From the IMG/VR virus record IMGVR_UViG_3300015262_000035, positions 1 to 22,232 of that record: a stretch of 22,232 bases of DNA. One strand, 5' to 3'. Numbering within the stretch: the stretch's first letter is position 1; the number at the start of each line of letters is the position of its first letter. Positions 14,058-21,587 of the stretch are shown here, piece after piece. The notes beneath the pieces were generated by a model, which was not told the DNA's origin, ran no database searches, and was given only the letters and a program-made list of their open reading frames with translations. The DNA is from a virus. The position numbers and the translations under genes were made by a program.

Positions 14058-15212
14058 TTACGCCAACAGCAGCGCGGTGTGTTCCGGCTTGACCATTGCG
14101 ACACCCCAGGCCAGTGCGATTTCGTACTGGATCTGGCGATACTGCTTGTACAGCGAGATCTCGAACGAGAGGCCGCTGACAGGGTCGGTGATGATCATGC
14201 GGTCGGAAGCACTGTCGCCGCCTTCTGGCAATGCTGGCGCGCGGGTGGCGACAGCCAGTGCCGAGCGGGCGAAAGCCATGTTGCGGGTGGTTGCTGCGAT
14301 GATGGTGATCGCAGTGGCTGCAGCAGGGATTGCTTTGCGCAGGCCAGGAGCCGCCAAAGTGATGGTGCCGCCGTTGGAGGTGTCGCTATCACCGGAGGCA
14401 ACCACGTACTTGTTGGTGTCGCCGGCGAAGGTGATCACGTCACCAGCCAGAACGGTGCCGGTGCCAGCCGAAGCCAGGGTAATCAGCGTGACGCCAACTG
14501 CGTAGCCAGCGGTGTTGGTGGTTGCAGCAGCACCGGTGCCGGAGATGACGGTCTTGACCTGAGCGGACTCGCGAATCGCGAAACCGTGCACGTCGAGCAG
14601 AACGCCGCGGCGCAGCAGATTGGTATCAGCCGCTTCGTTCGCCTTGGTCAACTGACCCAAGGTGCGCATGCTGGCGCCAGCAGTGGTGTCGAGCACCATT
14701 TGCAGGTCGCTCATCGGCGCGCCGTTATCCGCCAAGATTTTGCGCATCTGCGCAGCTTCGGCCAGGTTGGTGGCGAACGGGACGGTACCAGGGGTGCCGT
14801 AGGCGCGGGACGACTTCAGGCACAGGTTGGCGATGTCGGACTCGACTTCGTTCACCAGGGCACGCATGCCTTGAGCGAGCTGGTCGCGCAGGATGACGTT
14901 GTACGAAGCGCCGTTGTTATCCAAGCCGCGTTTCTCTTCACCGTTCCAACGCACCGGCACACGGCGGGCTTTGGTGATGGTCATCGACACTGAGCCGATA
15001 GTTTGGTCGCCGTCGTTTGGCGGAGTCACAGCTGGGGTGATGTCGGATGCAGTTGCAGCCGGCGCCACAGGCGAGGTGACGGTTTGACCCACAGCGGCGC
15101 GGTCGTAGGTCATGTCGGACGACACGGCAGGGATAAACCCGACCAGTTCGCGCGACACGACGTCCAGTGCGTTGTAGATCGTGGTGGTAAGGCCGGTGAG
15201 AGTGTTGCTCAT
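14058..15212 (-). CDS. Major capsid protein, P22 coat type
   Basis: The 384-residue product matches P22 gene-5-type coat proteins in pattern. It has the N-terminal helix (MSNTLTGLTTTIYNALDVVSRELVGFIPAVSSD), an early P-domain-like region (TITKARRVPVRWNGEEKRG, about 77-97), and a central inserted beta-rich domain (about 220-315, GTGTVLAGDVITFAGDTNKYVVA) corresponding to the insertion (I) domain of the P22 coat. It ends with helical/strand regions (DRMIITDPVSGLSFEISLYKQYRQIQYEIAL). The size is in the range expected for this HK97-fold group. AGGAG sits 6 bases before the ATG. The scaffold-like gene is directly upstream, as in P22-type heads, where scaffold directs assembly without coat cleavage. 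Confidence 0.88.
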   Translation of the reverse strand: MSNTLTGLTTTIYNALDVVSRELVGFIPAVSSDMTYDRAAVGQTVTSPVAPAATASDITPAVTPPNDGDQTIGSVSMTITKARRVPVRWNGEEKRGLDNNGASYNVILRDQLAQGMRALVNEVESDIANLCLKSSRAYGTPGTVPFATNLAEAAQMRKILADNGAPMSDLQMVLDTTAGASMRTLGQLTKANEAADTNLLRRGVLLDVHGFAIRESAQVKTVISGTGAAATTNTAGYAVGVTLITLASAGTGTVLAGDVITFAGDTNKYVVASGDSDTSNGGTITLAAPGLRKAIPAAATAITIIAATTRNMAFARSALAVATRAPALPEGGDSASDRMIITDPVSGLSFEISLYKQYRQIQYEIALAWGVAMVKPEHTALLLA

Positions 15213-15228
15213 GGATTGCTCCTAGGGA

Positions 15229-15987
15229 TCAGTCGGTAACATCGCCGCCCGCAGAGACGTGTGCATGCTTGCCTTGAGGGTCAAGTGCATCGAATTGGGA
15301 GCGCGAGATGGATTTTTTGCCGTTGCCGCCATTCCCACCGTTGTTCGGAGCGCCAGAGCCGTTGGCTCCAGAACCCTTCAAGATGTGATCGCGGTGCGGG
15401 TATTGCTCAACAAGGGTTTCGATTGCTTCGTCGAAGTCAGCGATTTCGCCAGGGCGAGTGCGGCTGTAGACTTTCTGGCCGTGCTGGTCGTAAGCGATGG
15501 TCTTGCCGTCCTCGACTTTGAAGGCGGCGCCGAATTTGGACTGAACCAGGTCTGCTGGGATTGCCAGCTTCTCGGCGATGTACTTGGAACGGCTGAATGC
15601 ACCGCCGATCTTTTCTTCGTAGAGCTGCTTTTCGAAGGTCTGGGCCTTGGTGGACCACTCATCAACCTGACCCTGGAAGGCCTTGCTGATTTCGTTGCGC
15701 ACCACGTCGATCTCACCGGCATCCACCAGCTTTTTCTGATCGAGTTTCGACACGACCTCTAGGGCTTTCCGGGCGGCGGCGCCGTCCGTGATCCCTTCGA
15801 AGGATTTCAAGGCGGTTTCAGCAGCCTCTTTGCCTTCGCGGTGGGACTTGGCCTCGGCATTCAGTCGAGTGATCGTATTCACGGTGCCAGGAGCGTCGAA
15901 AGCGACCTCTTTGCCATCGTCGTACACGTACACAGGCTTGCCGTCTTGCAGCACAACGTGGCCTTGGTCATCCAATTTCAGTTTCAT
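15229..15987 (-). CDS. Scaffold-like head protein
   Basis: The product is 252 residues from the ATG at 15987 (MKLKLDDQGHVVLQDGKPVY), with GGAG 8 bases upstream. A longer frame begins six codons earlier and includes that ribosome site, so it is less likely. Residues about 45-135 are charged, coiled-coil-like helix (LNAEAKSHREGKEAAETALK onward), followed by a helix/sheet segment (SKYIAEKLAIPADLVQSKFG) and a Gly/Asn-rich linker (GSGANGSGAPNNGGNGG, about 210-226) leading to a short C-terminal tail. Coiled coil, high charge and position immediately before the capsid are typical of scaffolding proteins. The C-terminal tail would be the coat-contact site by analogy with P22. Function by analogy; no enzyme motif is seen. 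Confidence 0.75.
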   Translation of the reverse strand: MKLKLDDQGHVVLQDGKPVYVYDDGKEVAFDAPGTVNTITRLNAEAKSHREGKEAAETALKSFEGITDGAAARKALEVVSKLDQKKLVDAGEIDVVRNEISKAFQGQVDEWSTKAQTFEKQLYEEKIGGAFSRSKYIAEKLAIPADLVQSKFGAAFKVEDGKTIAYDQHGQKVYSRTRPGEIADFDEAIETLVEQYPHRDHILKGSGANGSGAPNNGGNGGNGKKSISRSQFDALDPQGKHAHVSAGGDVTD

Positions 15988-16065
15988 TGATGCATCTCCG
16001 GGCATCCGCCCATTTGTTGAGCCATCCGGCCCGGCGCGGCGCTATCCATCCGGAATCGCGCCCAT

Positions 16066-16090
16066 AAAAAAGCCCCGTCATTGACGAGGC
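16066..16090 (-). terminator. Rho-independent terminator before scaffold gene
   Basis: On the minus strand GCCUCGUC and GACGGGGC pair over 8 bp (one U-G) around a 3-base loop, followed by UUUUUU (16071-16066). It follows the lectin-like gene by 35 bases. It separates the packaging/portal block from the scaffold-capsid block. Confidence 0.78.
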
Positions 16091-16124
16091 CTTGGGTGAT
16101 TCATGTTGCGGTGATTGTTGAGAC

Positions 16125-16940
16125 TTACATCGTCATCCCGGACTTGGCGGCGAGCAGCTTCTCTATCGAGGTGATGGTTGCAGCGTCAGTGGTAGCGCCG
16201 CGCACAATCAGCCCCGAGAGATATCCCCGAAACGGGAGAGTTGTCCCGCCGCGGCGTCCTATGTACAGCGGCCAATTGCCGAAAGACCCAGTACCGAGAC
16301 CGGACGCGTCACTTGCGACTGTTGCGCCGTTGATGCGCAGCCTGGTTGACCCGGCGGCAATGTCGCCGTCAGCAGAAAGAATCCCGGTGAATGGGGCGGC
16401 ATAACTGAGCGGCGAGGTCCGGTCCTTTCTGACCGTGCCCCTGAAGCCTGCGCTGAACGAGGCCGAAGCGGAGCCGCTTGGCGCCGTGACAATGAGCGAT
16501 CCATCACTGCTGCCTATGTTTGCGCTCAGCTCTGCAACGACTCCGAGCGTGGAATCTGTCAATTTCATGACGCCTGCGAACACGCCCATCTTGTCCGATG
16601 CGGCGAAGTTGATGGCAGACGTCACAAAGAAGTCATCAACCCCATCAAATTCCAGATACCAAAGACCACCTGAACTCCTGATGATCGGGCGAGAACTAGA
16701 AACCGTCTGGCTCGCGTGGTTCCCGCGGCCAGACTTATCACGCATCAGGCCGACCTGCTGATTGCCAGCGGTGACCGGAATAGTCCCTGCCGCATCCTGG
16801 AACAGCGTCGACAAGTCGCTTGGGTCGTACCAAGCGCCCTGCTCTCCCGCCTTGAATAACGAGGCCGGTGAAAATGCACTGGATACCCGCGCAACCGAGA
16901 GCGTCTTAAACGAGCGGAATGCCTTGAATTGACTGTTCAC
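16125..16940 (-). CDS. Lectin-fold (LamG/ConA-like) head-region protein
   Basis: The frame is open for 342 codons from 17153, but the first 71 overlap the small gene at 16937-17185 and look like a shadow (Arg/Gly/His-rich). The GTG at 16940 overlaps the previous stop (GTGA) and gives 271 residues; ATG codons further in are possible. After a short helix, residues from about 35 read GAWYDPSDLSTLFQDAAG, then GLMRDKSGRGNHASQ and WYLEFDGVDDFF. This is the signature of the concanavalin/LamG-like domain found in phage structural proteins that bind sugars. The domain ends IGRRGGTTLPFRGYLSGLIV then a short helix. It lies between portal and scaffold, so the product may decorate the head. It could alternatively be a horizontally acquired receptor-binding piece. 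Confidence 0.72.
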   Translation of the reverse strand: MNSQFKAFRSFKTLSVARVSSAFSPASLFKAGEQGAWYDPSDLSTLFQDAAGTIPVTAGNQQVGLMRDKSGRGNHASQTVSSSRPIIRSSGGLWYLEFDGVDDFFVTSAINFAASDKMGVFAGVMKLTDSTLGVVAELSANIGSSDGSLIVTAPSGSASASFSAGFRGTVRKDRTSPLSYAAPFTGILSADGDIAAGSTRLRINGATVASDASGLGTGSFGNWPLYIGRRGGTTLPFRGYLSGLIVRGATTDAATITSIEKLLAAKSGMTM

Positions 16941-17185
16941 TTCGTGACGACCAAGAGCGCTGGAGCGTTTGATGCCCGCGCCCAGACATAGCCGTTTCCG
17001 ATGACCGATCGAGTGATGGAATCGCCCGAATGCAGCACGTGACCGAGCACCGTTGGAGGAACTGCTGTGTCCGTGCAGGCAAACTCGACATCGGTAGCCC
17101 CGCGCCACGAGACCAGCACGGAACTGTCGGCCAAGGCGGCGATCTGGACCCATTCAAGTGTGACATTTACGTTCTGAGTGGCCAT
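16937..17185 (-). CDS. Small beta-rich protein, likely head accessory
   Basis: An 82-residue protein starting MATQNVNVTLEWVQIAALAD and ending SNAPALLVVTK. The alternating hydrophobic pattern predicts a small beta sandwich, as in many short phage structural proteins that precede fibre-like genes. The ATG at 17185 has AAGGCG about 6 bases upstream. Its stop overlaps the GTG of the lectin-fold gene, so the two are coupled and may form one head-surface structure (base plus lectin). No family name is certain. Confidence 0.7.
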   Translation of the reverse strand: MATQNVNVTLEWVQIAALADSSVLVSWRGATDVEFACTDTAVPPTVLGHVLHSGDSITRSVIGNGYVWARASNAPALLVVTK

Positions 17186-17225
17186 TTCGTTCGCCTTTGC
17201 TTGTCCGCGCGGTTGCGTGACGGGG

Positions 17226-18614
17226 TTATTGGGCTGGTGTCTTCACATCCTGTTTTTTCGGTTGAGCAGCAACCTTCGCCTTTTCCTTTTCCCAGTCGAT
17301 CTCGTCGCTAAGCAGGCCGCGGCGCTGCACTTCCTCGAAAAGGCTTTGATCGGACAGGATCCCTGCCTTGTTCAGATTCAGCAGGAAAGGCATCGTCGTT
17401 TCAGGGCTGAAGTCAATATCGAAGTTGCCCTTGACCTTGACGTGCCCCCCATCGTCGAGCTTCATCCAAAGCGCGAAGAAGTGGAGCACCTGGTCAAGTG
17501 CGTCTTCGAGCTGCCCTGCCATGGTTTGGAGGGGACTCATCTCCTGCGCAGCCTCTTCCTCAGACTGGGAAGCGGTCTTAACGGTCTGTTTTTCCTTCTG
17601 GAGCAGCTTGGCGCCAGCGAGGCGCATGTCCTCAACCAGATCAATTAGCGACTGACGCCCGGCTTCGATCGCCTTACCGGTGTGTTCAACCCACTTCATG
17701 TCACAGTCTTTTGGCAGCCTTGTAGCGGAACCGGCGCCGATAGTGATCGAATCACCCTCATCGAGGCCGATTACGGCCAGCATCGGCACCCTGGCAACGT
17801 GCAGGATGTTGTCCTGATCGCTCTGGGACTGCCAATGCTTGATGTTCATGTTCGCCAGTTCGAGGAGCGGCGGTGTTGCGGTCAGGAAGCCGGTGCGCTT
17901 GGTGTAGAAGGTCGTCAGCGGAATCACTGCGAGGCTTGTCAGGCCCTCGCCATTCCTCTGCCAGATCTTCAGGCCCTTGCCGTCATCGACTTCGATGTAG
18001 GTAGCCCAGCCGCCAGGCACCAACACGCGGATCTGATCGACCGACTTAGTGCCGAACGCGCCGTCGTCGACCTCGACGCACTCCATGTAGCGGAACTGGG
18101 TCAGGACCTGTTCGCCGCCCCTATTTTCAGACCGCCAGCCGAGCACCTGGCCCGGCTTGATGACCACTGTGTAAGGCCGTACCCCTGCCGACTTCTCGTC
18201 AGCCTTGGTCTTCAACCCGCCAGCTTGTGGATGGTCAACCAAAACATGGAACAGACCGTGCGACAGGCCGCCGCTGAAGAATGACTGAGCCCACACCTGC
18301 AGGTTGTTGCCCTGAAGGTCGAAGTCCTCGGCCATTTCCTTGATCTGATCGGGAACATCCTCGGTGAGCGTAATCGGATCAGCGAATACGCGCCCGGTCA
18401 TGTTCTGCACTGTCTCGCTCAGCGCTGGTAGCAGCGTCGATGTTTTCAGTCGTGCCTGATAGGCGTCAGGTTCTTCCTTCGGCCACTTCGGCAGGAACTG
18501 GATGTTCGCTGCGCGCATCGCCCGGGTTCCACCCATAAGTGCGTCGACGATGGCCCAGTCTTCGCGCATGGCGTCCACTGCGGGCAGTGTCTTGCTAGGA
18601 TCATCACTGCTCAT
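17226..18614 (-). CDS. Portal protein (DUF4055 type)
   Basis: The 462-residue product directly follows the terminase genes, as portals do. It starts with a helical acidic segment (MREDWAIVDALMGGTRAMRA, about 16-35) followed by FLPKWPKEEPDAYQARLKTSTLLPALSETV. The pattern FLPKxPxExxxxYxxRL with a long helix then VQNMTGRVFADPI is the DUF4055 signature, a portal family. The middle includes VIKPGQVLGWRSENR and NMNIKHWQSQSDQDNILHVARVP (about 253-275), also characteristic. The C-terminal part is helical and charged, ending in a Lys-rich tail. Size fits. It forms the ring at the capsid vertex through which DNA enters and to which the neck attaches. The ATG follows the terminase stop by only 3 bases. 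Confidence 0.85.
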   Translation of the reverse strand: MSSDDPSKTLPAVDAMREDWAIVDALMGGTRAMRAANIQFLPKWPKEEPDAYQARLKTSTLLPALSETVQNMTGRVFADPITLTEDVPDQIKEMAEDFDLQGNNLQVWAQSFFSGGLSHGLFHVLVDHPQAGGLKTKADEKSAGVRPYTVVIKPGQVLGWRSENRGGEQVLTQFRYMECVEVDDGAFGTKSVDQIRVLVPGGWATYIEVDDGKGLKIWQRNGEGLTSLAVIPLTTFYTKRTGFLTATPPLLELANMNIKHWQSQSDQDNILHVARVPMLAVIGLDEGDSITIGAGSATRLPKDCDMKWVEHTGKAIEAGRQSLIDLVEDMRLAGAKLLQKEKQTVKTASQSEEEAAQEMSPLQTMAGQLEDALDQVLHFFALWMKLDDGGHVKVKGNFDIDFSPETTMPFLLNLNKAGILSDQSLFEEVQRRGLLSDEIDWEKEKAKVAAQPKKQDVKTPAQ

Positions 18615-18617
18615 AGG

Positions 18618-20102
18618 TCAGATTCTCAAAGGTGCGGTAGAGGCGGTGCGTACACGCTTGGTCTTGGCGACAGCGAAGTATCTGAAGGCGTCGGAGCCGT
18701 GAGAGGTCGCGTCGTGGAATGGCTTGTCTTTCCAGCAGCCGCGGTTCTCGTCCCACTCCTTGCGGTAGTTTTCGAGATGACCGATGCCTTCTTCGCACTT
18801 GGACTCATCGAACACGCAAAGCGGAAGGATCTCCCGCGCCGCCTCGATGCCAGTATCAATGCCAGTCCTTGGAACGACCTGGAACCGAATGGAGTACTTG
18901 TCTCCGTCGATCACATAGCCCTCTTTGGCGATGTCCTTGCGGCTTTTGGCATCACTGCCGAACTCGCGGTTCTCGATGTCGTGCGGCCCCCAGTGCTCGG
19001 AATAGGTGTAACCCTTATCCTTGAGCACTTTCATGTAGTGCCGCAGGCCTTCGCCGGAGTTCTCGTAGTAGTCGATGACGTGGTATTCGGTGCCGATCTG
19101 ACGCACGAACCAGATGGCCGTGGAGTCGCCGACGCCGATATCCCAGAAGGTCATCACCGGTTGGTGACTGTTGTCCGGGATCACTCCAATGCGCTTGTTG
19201 GCATAGAGCTTGGCGAACTGCTTGGCGTAGTAGGCGCCTTCGACCGACTGCTGGAAGGCTTCGGCCGGCACTGACGGGTATTCCCGCTTCATGTCGTCGC
19301 CGAGGGATTTCTCCTTGGCTGCGTACCAGGCTCTCTGGCCGTCGTTCGTGACGATCCCATGCTTGGCTGCCAACTCATCGAAGTAGTCGGTCAGGCGCTG
19401 CGGGATGACCACTCCAGCCGGGTCAAGGCGGTAGTCTTTGTTCTTCCACCAGCTGAAGAAGAAGAACTTCCAGTCCAACAGGCCCAGGGCCACGCCGGAT
19501 AGTTGTTGCTTCTCGGCGCTCTGTGAGTAGTCGAAGAAGTAGCCAGCCCGACCCTCTGCCGTCGATTCAATCGTGACAAAGCAGTCAGTGGCCACAGCCT
19601 CAAAGGCACCAGTGACGATCTCGCGGGCCTTATGCGGGAACTTGGCGCAGATCTTCCCGAACTCGGACACATGCAGGTAACGCAGTGTACCGCCCCGGAA
19701 GGACGTGGAAACGTAGATCGAACCGCCTTTGCTGAACACCAACTCGCCCGATGCATCGTTGCGCGCCGGGTTGGCTGCGCGGATCTCGGCGGGCAGGTTG
19801 TCGTAGGCGTACTTCACCTTCTCCCGGAACAGGCGCTTGGCGTCGTTCAGGGTGTGAGCGATCAGCGCGCACTTGGCCGACTCGAACAGCGCCGCGTCCA
19901 GTTGGATGATGCAGCACTCAGTGGTGAATCCGAGCTGCCGAGCTTTCAGGATGATGTTGCGCGTGTGCATCCCATCGAAGTACTCGATCTGCTCGTCCGT
20001 CATCCGGAAGCGGACTTTCTTGCCCGCCTTGTCCGTGATGAAGTAGAGATTGTTCAGCCTCCAACGCTTGTCCCGGAGCAGCTTCATGTGCTCGGGCTTC
20101 AT
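18618..20102 (-). CDS. Terminase large subunit (packaging ATPase-nuclease)
   Basis: The 494-residue product has the two-domain layout of TerL. ATPase: a Walker A-like ARQLGFTT (about residues 54-61), a Walker B-type RYLHVSEFG (141-149, Ser-Glu in place of the common Asp-Glu), and the coupling motif ESTAEG (179-184). Nuclease: an acidic strand FWDIGVGDSTAIWF (about 317-331), PHDIENREFG (about 370) and a late HDATSHGSDAFRYF (near 465-478), whose Asp residues should hold the metal ions. The small subunit is directly upstream and the portal downstream. It cuts concatemeric DNA and drives it into the head. The start ATG sits 1 base from the TGA of the small subunit. Confidence 0.93.
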   Translation of the reverse strand: MKPEHMKLLRDKRWRLNNLYFITDKAGKKVRFRMTDEQIEYFDGMHTRNIILKARQLGFTTECCIIQLDAALFESAKCALIAHTLNDAKRLFREKVKYAYDNLPAEIRAANPARNDASGELVFSKGGSIYVSTSFRGGTLRYLHVSEFGKICAKFPHKAREIVTGAFEAVATDCFVTIESTAEGRAGYFFDYSQSAEKQQLSGVALGLLDWKFFFFSWWKNKDYRLDPAGVVIPQRLTDYFDELAAKHGIVTNDGQRAWYAAKEKSLGDDMKREYPSVPAEAFQQSVEGAYYAKQFAKLYANKRIGVIPDNSHQPVMTFWDIGVGDSTAIWFVRQIGTEYHVIDYYENSGEGLRHYMKVLKDKGYTYSEHWGPHDIENREFGSDAKSRKDIAKEGYVIDGDKYSIRFQVVPRTGIDTGIEAAREILPLCVFDESKCEEGIGHLENYRKEWDENRGCWKDKPFHDATSHGSDAFRYFAVAKTKRVRTASTAPLRI

Positions 20103-20103
20103 G

Positions 20104-20721
20104 TCAGGCTTCCTTCGATAGATCGTCCATCAGTTTGGAGAGTTCGTCGGCATCATCGGCGCCTGCTTTGGCATCGAGGTCATATGCTTGCCGCTCGAGG
20201 AGGACCAGAGTCTTCAGCGTCTCGGCCAACTCCTTCATGGTCTTGGTGCGGGACGGCAGCGAAGCCATCTTGCTGGCCAGGGCGAGCACATCGCTCATGT
20301 CCGGGCCGTCTTCGCTATCGGCTTCCTTGAGCTGGGCGATCAGTTCCTTCATCGTCCCTTGCTCGTCGGTCAACCCTTCAAGCTCATCCAGCAGCTTGTT
20401 GGCCAGGCGACGCGACCGACCAATGTCAGTCCGATGGGCCATCCTGATGTCAGCAATGACCTCGGCATTGGCCTCTACGATTCCACGCTCGGTTGCCAGC
20501 GCTTCCGTGGAAACCTTGCTGGAAACCTCACGTTTGGAAACCAGCGAATCGGCCTTGGCCTTGATCTTCGCCTTGAGGTCGCGCTCCCATCCTTCAGCCT
20601 TTGCCCGCTTGTTGATTGCGGTATGCGAGACACCACTTGCCGAGGCTATCTCGCGGACGGAGAGCAGGCCGGCCCGGAAGAGCTGTTCTATGCGCTCCCA
20701 GTCGGGTTGCTTTGCCGCCAT
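20104..20721 (-). CDS. Terminase small subunit, HTH DNA-binding
   Basis: A 205-residue protein directly before the large terminase. The first 50 residues hold a helix-turn-helix: DWERIEQLFRAGLLSVREIA then SGVSHTAINKRAKAEGWERD, of the kind that begins many TerS proteins and recognises the packaging site. Residues about 90-190 are long charged helices (SRRLANKLLDELEGLTDEQG, TKTMKELAETLKTLVLLERQ), fitting the TerS oligomerisation core. An AAGGAA site 6 bases before the ATG at 20721 supports the start. It should form a ring that selects phage DNA for the large subunit. The C-terminal acidic tail (ELSKLMDDLSKEA) may contact TerL. Confidence 0.88.
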   Translation of the reverse strand: MAAKQPDWERIEQLFRAGLLSVREIASASGVSHTAINKRAKAEGWERDLKAKIKAKADSLVSKREVSSKVSTEALATERGIVEANAEVIADIRMAHRTDIGRSRRLANKLLDELEGLTDEQGTMKELIAQLKEADSEDGPDMSDVLALASKMASLPSRTKTMKELAETLKTLVLLERQAYDLDAKAGADDADELSKLMDDLSKEA

Positions 20722-20733
20722 GTTGAATTCCTT

Positions 20734-21165
20734 CTACTGCTCTACCTTCACGGTGAGCGTTCTGATCTTGCCGCCAGTGCCACAGTCGCGCTTCATGGCC
20801 ATCTCGATGGCTTGATATGCGGTGGCACCCATGTCGAACGCTGTCAGGGCGTGGTCAGCACCGCTGCCAATGGCATACGGCCGATCGAGCACCACAGGGC
20901 TCTTCCAAACCTTTCCCTCGTCGTAGCCGATCAGGGTGATGTTGCCGTCATGCAGAACCAGGGCATTCGCATCGCACTCGCCAACAACCTCTTCGCCGAA
21001 CCATGCTCCCACCAGCTCATTGATATCGCCAGTAGAGCCAGTACCGAAGAAGCACACACCTTCACGCTCGCGCATCTTGTCGAAGTCGTCGTAAACGATG
21101 GTGCTGCCGCGTGAGACTCGACCGTCATAGGCGATGATGCCGTCCTTGTAGGCGATGGTCGTCAT
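20734..21165 (-). CDS. HslV/proteasome-like Ntn hydrolase
   Basis: The 143-residue protein looks like a short HslV/proteasome beta subunit. It begins MTTIAYKDGIIAYDGRVSRG, so removal of Met leaves a Thr nucleophile. Numbering from that Thr, Asp13 and Lys29 have the same 16-residue spacing as the catalytic Asp17 and Lys33 of HslV. A later YAIGSGADHALTAF (about 95-108) matches the GSG turn that supplies the catalytic Ser in the family, followed by the helix FDMGATAYQAIEMAM. HslV is about 175 residues; this protein lacks part of the C-terminus. The gene precedes the small terminase by 12 bases and has an AAGGTG site. Enzyme activity and substrate are unknown; cleavage of a phage or host protein during assembly is a guess. 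Similar genes occur in other phages. Confidence 0.78.
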   Translation of the reverse strand: MTTIAYKDGIIAYDGRVSRGSTIVYDDFDKMREREGVCFFGTGSTGDINELVGAWFGEEVVGECDANALVLHDGNITLIGYDEGKVWKSPVVLDRPYAIGSGADHALTAFDMGATAYQAIEMAMKRDCGTGGKIRTLTVKVEQ

Positions 21166-21185
21166 TAGGTTTCACCTTTTGGCAC

Positions 21186-21356
21186 TTACTGTTGAGTGTC
21201 GAGCAGCTTAATCGTGACCCCGCGCTCTACCCACCAAGAGACCTTTTCAGGGTCTGGCTCAAGGCCTGTGAGTTCGGATATGAAGCCGACACCACGCAAG
21301 TAGGCGCGCAACCACCAGGCCAGCTTGATGCTTACCGTGATGCTGCAGGTCTTCAT
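21186..21356 (-). CDS. Small protein, paralogue of the next upstream gene
   Basis: A 56-residue gene that starts with the ATG at 21356 overlapping the previous stop (ATGA). It begins MKTCSITVSIKLAWWLRAYL. The sequence shares an aligned pattern with the preceding 59-residue product: W-W-x-R-x-Y, a downstream Val and Phe, then G-L-E-x-D-x-E-K. That similarity, plus coupling and the tandem order, suggests duplication. One amphipathic, aromatic-rich helix (about 10-30) may lie on a membrane; there is no clear signal peptide. Function unknown. It lies next to the holin-like pair. Confidence 0.72.
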   Translation of the reverse strand: MKTCSITVSIKLAWWLRAYLRGVGFISELTGLEPDPEKVSWWVERGVTIKLLDTQQ

Positions 21357-21532
21357 TGTTCGGCCTCATCGCAGGGTTCGATCTCACGCCACCGGGTCGC
21401 CTTCCGCCCTTGGGCCTCAAGCTTCTCGGTGTCGACTTCCAGGCCTGCCATGTAGGCGAAGGCGTTCACGGCTACCACGTACAGGCGGAACCACCATGGG
21501 TGATAGGCGGTAAGGAATACTTTCCGGGCCAT
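21353..21532 (-). CDS. Small protein, tandem paralogue of its neighbour
   Basis: The reading frame is open from 21640, but the upstream part overlaps the holin-like gene and has no ATG after that stop. The ATG at 21532 (MARKVFLTAYHPWWFRLYVV) gives 59 residues, with a weak GGTGA site 4 bases before it. It contains a hydrophobic aromatic stretch (HPWWFRLYVVAVNAFAYMAG, about 11-30) followed by a charged tail (LEVDTEKLEAQGRKATRWRE). Compared with the 56-residue next product it shares WWxRxY, V, F and GLExDxEK. It overlaps the next ATG by four bases. Possibly membrane associated; family unknown. Confidence 0.68.
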   Translation of the reverse strand: MARKVFLTAYHPWWFRLYVVAVNAFAYMAGLEVDTEKLEAQGRKATRWREIEPCDEAEQ

Positions 21533-21587
21533 ATCGTCACCATGAATGTAGAGAGTGGCGCCCGCACGAAGCCAGGCACCCTTTGGT

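Noticed and set aside
13914-14993. A 359-codon plus-strand open frame opposite the capsid gene
   Set aside because: It is antisense to the conserved capsid protein; its product is Gly/Ser/His/Gln-rich with no domain pattern. Such frames are by-products of GC-rich codon use.
16941-17153. N-terminal 71 codons of the open frame containing the lectin-like protein
   Set aside because: They overlap the small beta-rich gene in another frame and have shadow-like composition; the GTG at 16940 makes a typical coupled junction.
20188-21114. A 308-codon plus-strand open frame opposite terminase small subunit and Ntn hydrolase
   Set aside because: It covers two well-supported minus-strand genes and the gap between them, and has no recognisable motif or plausible ribosome site.
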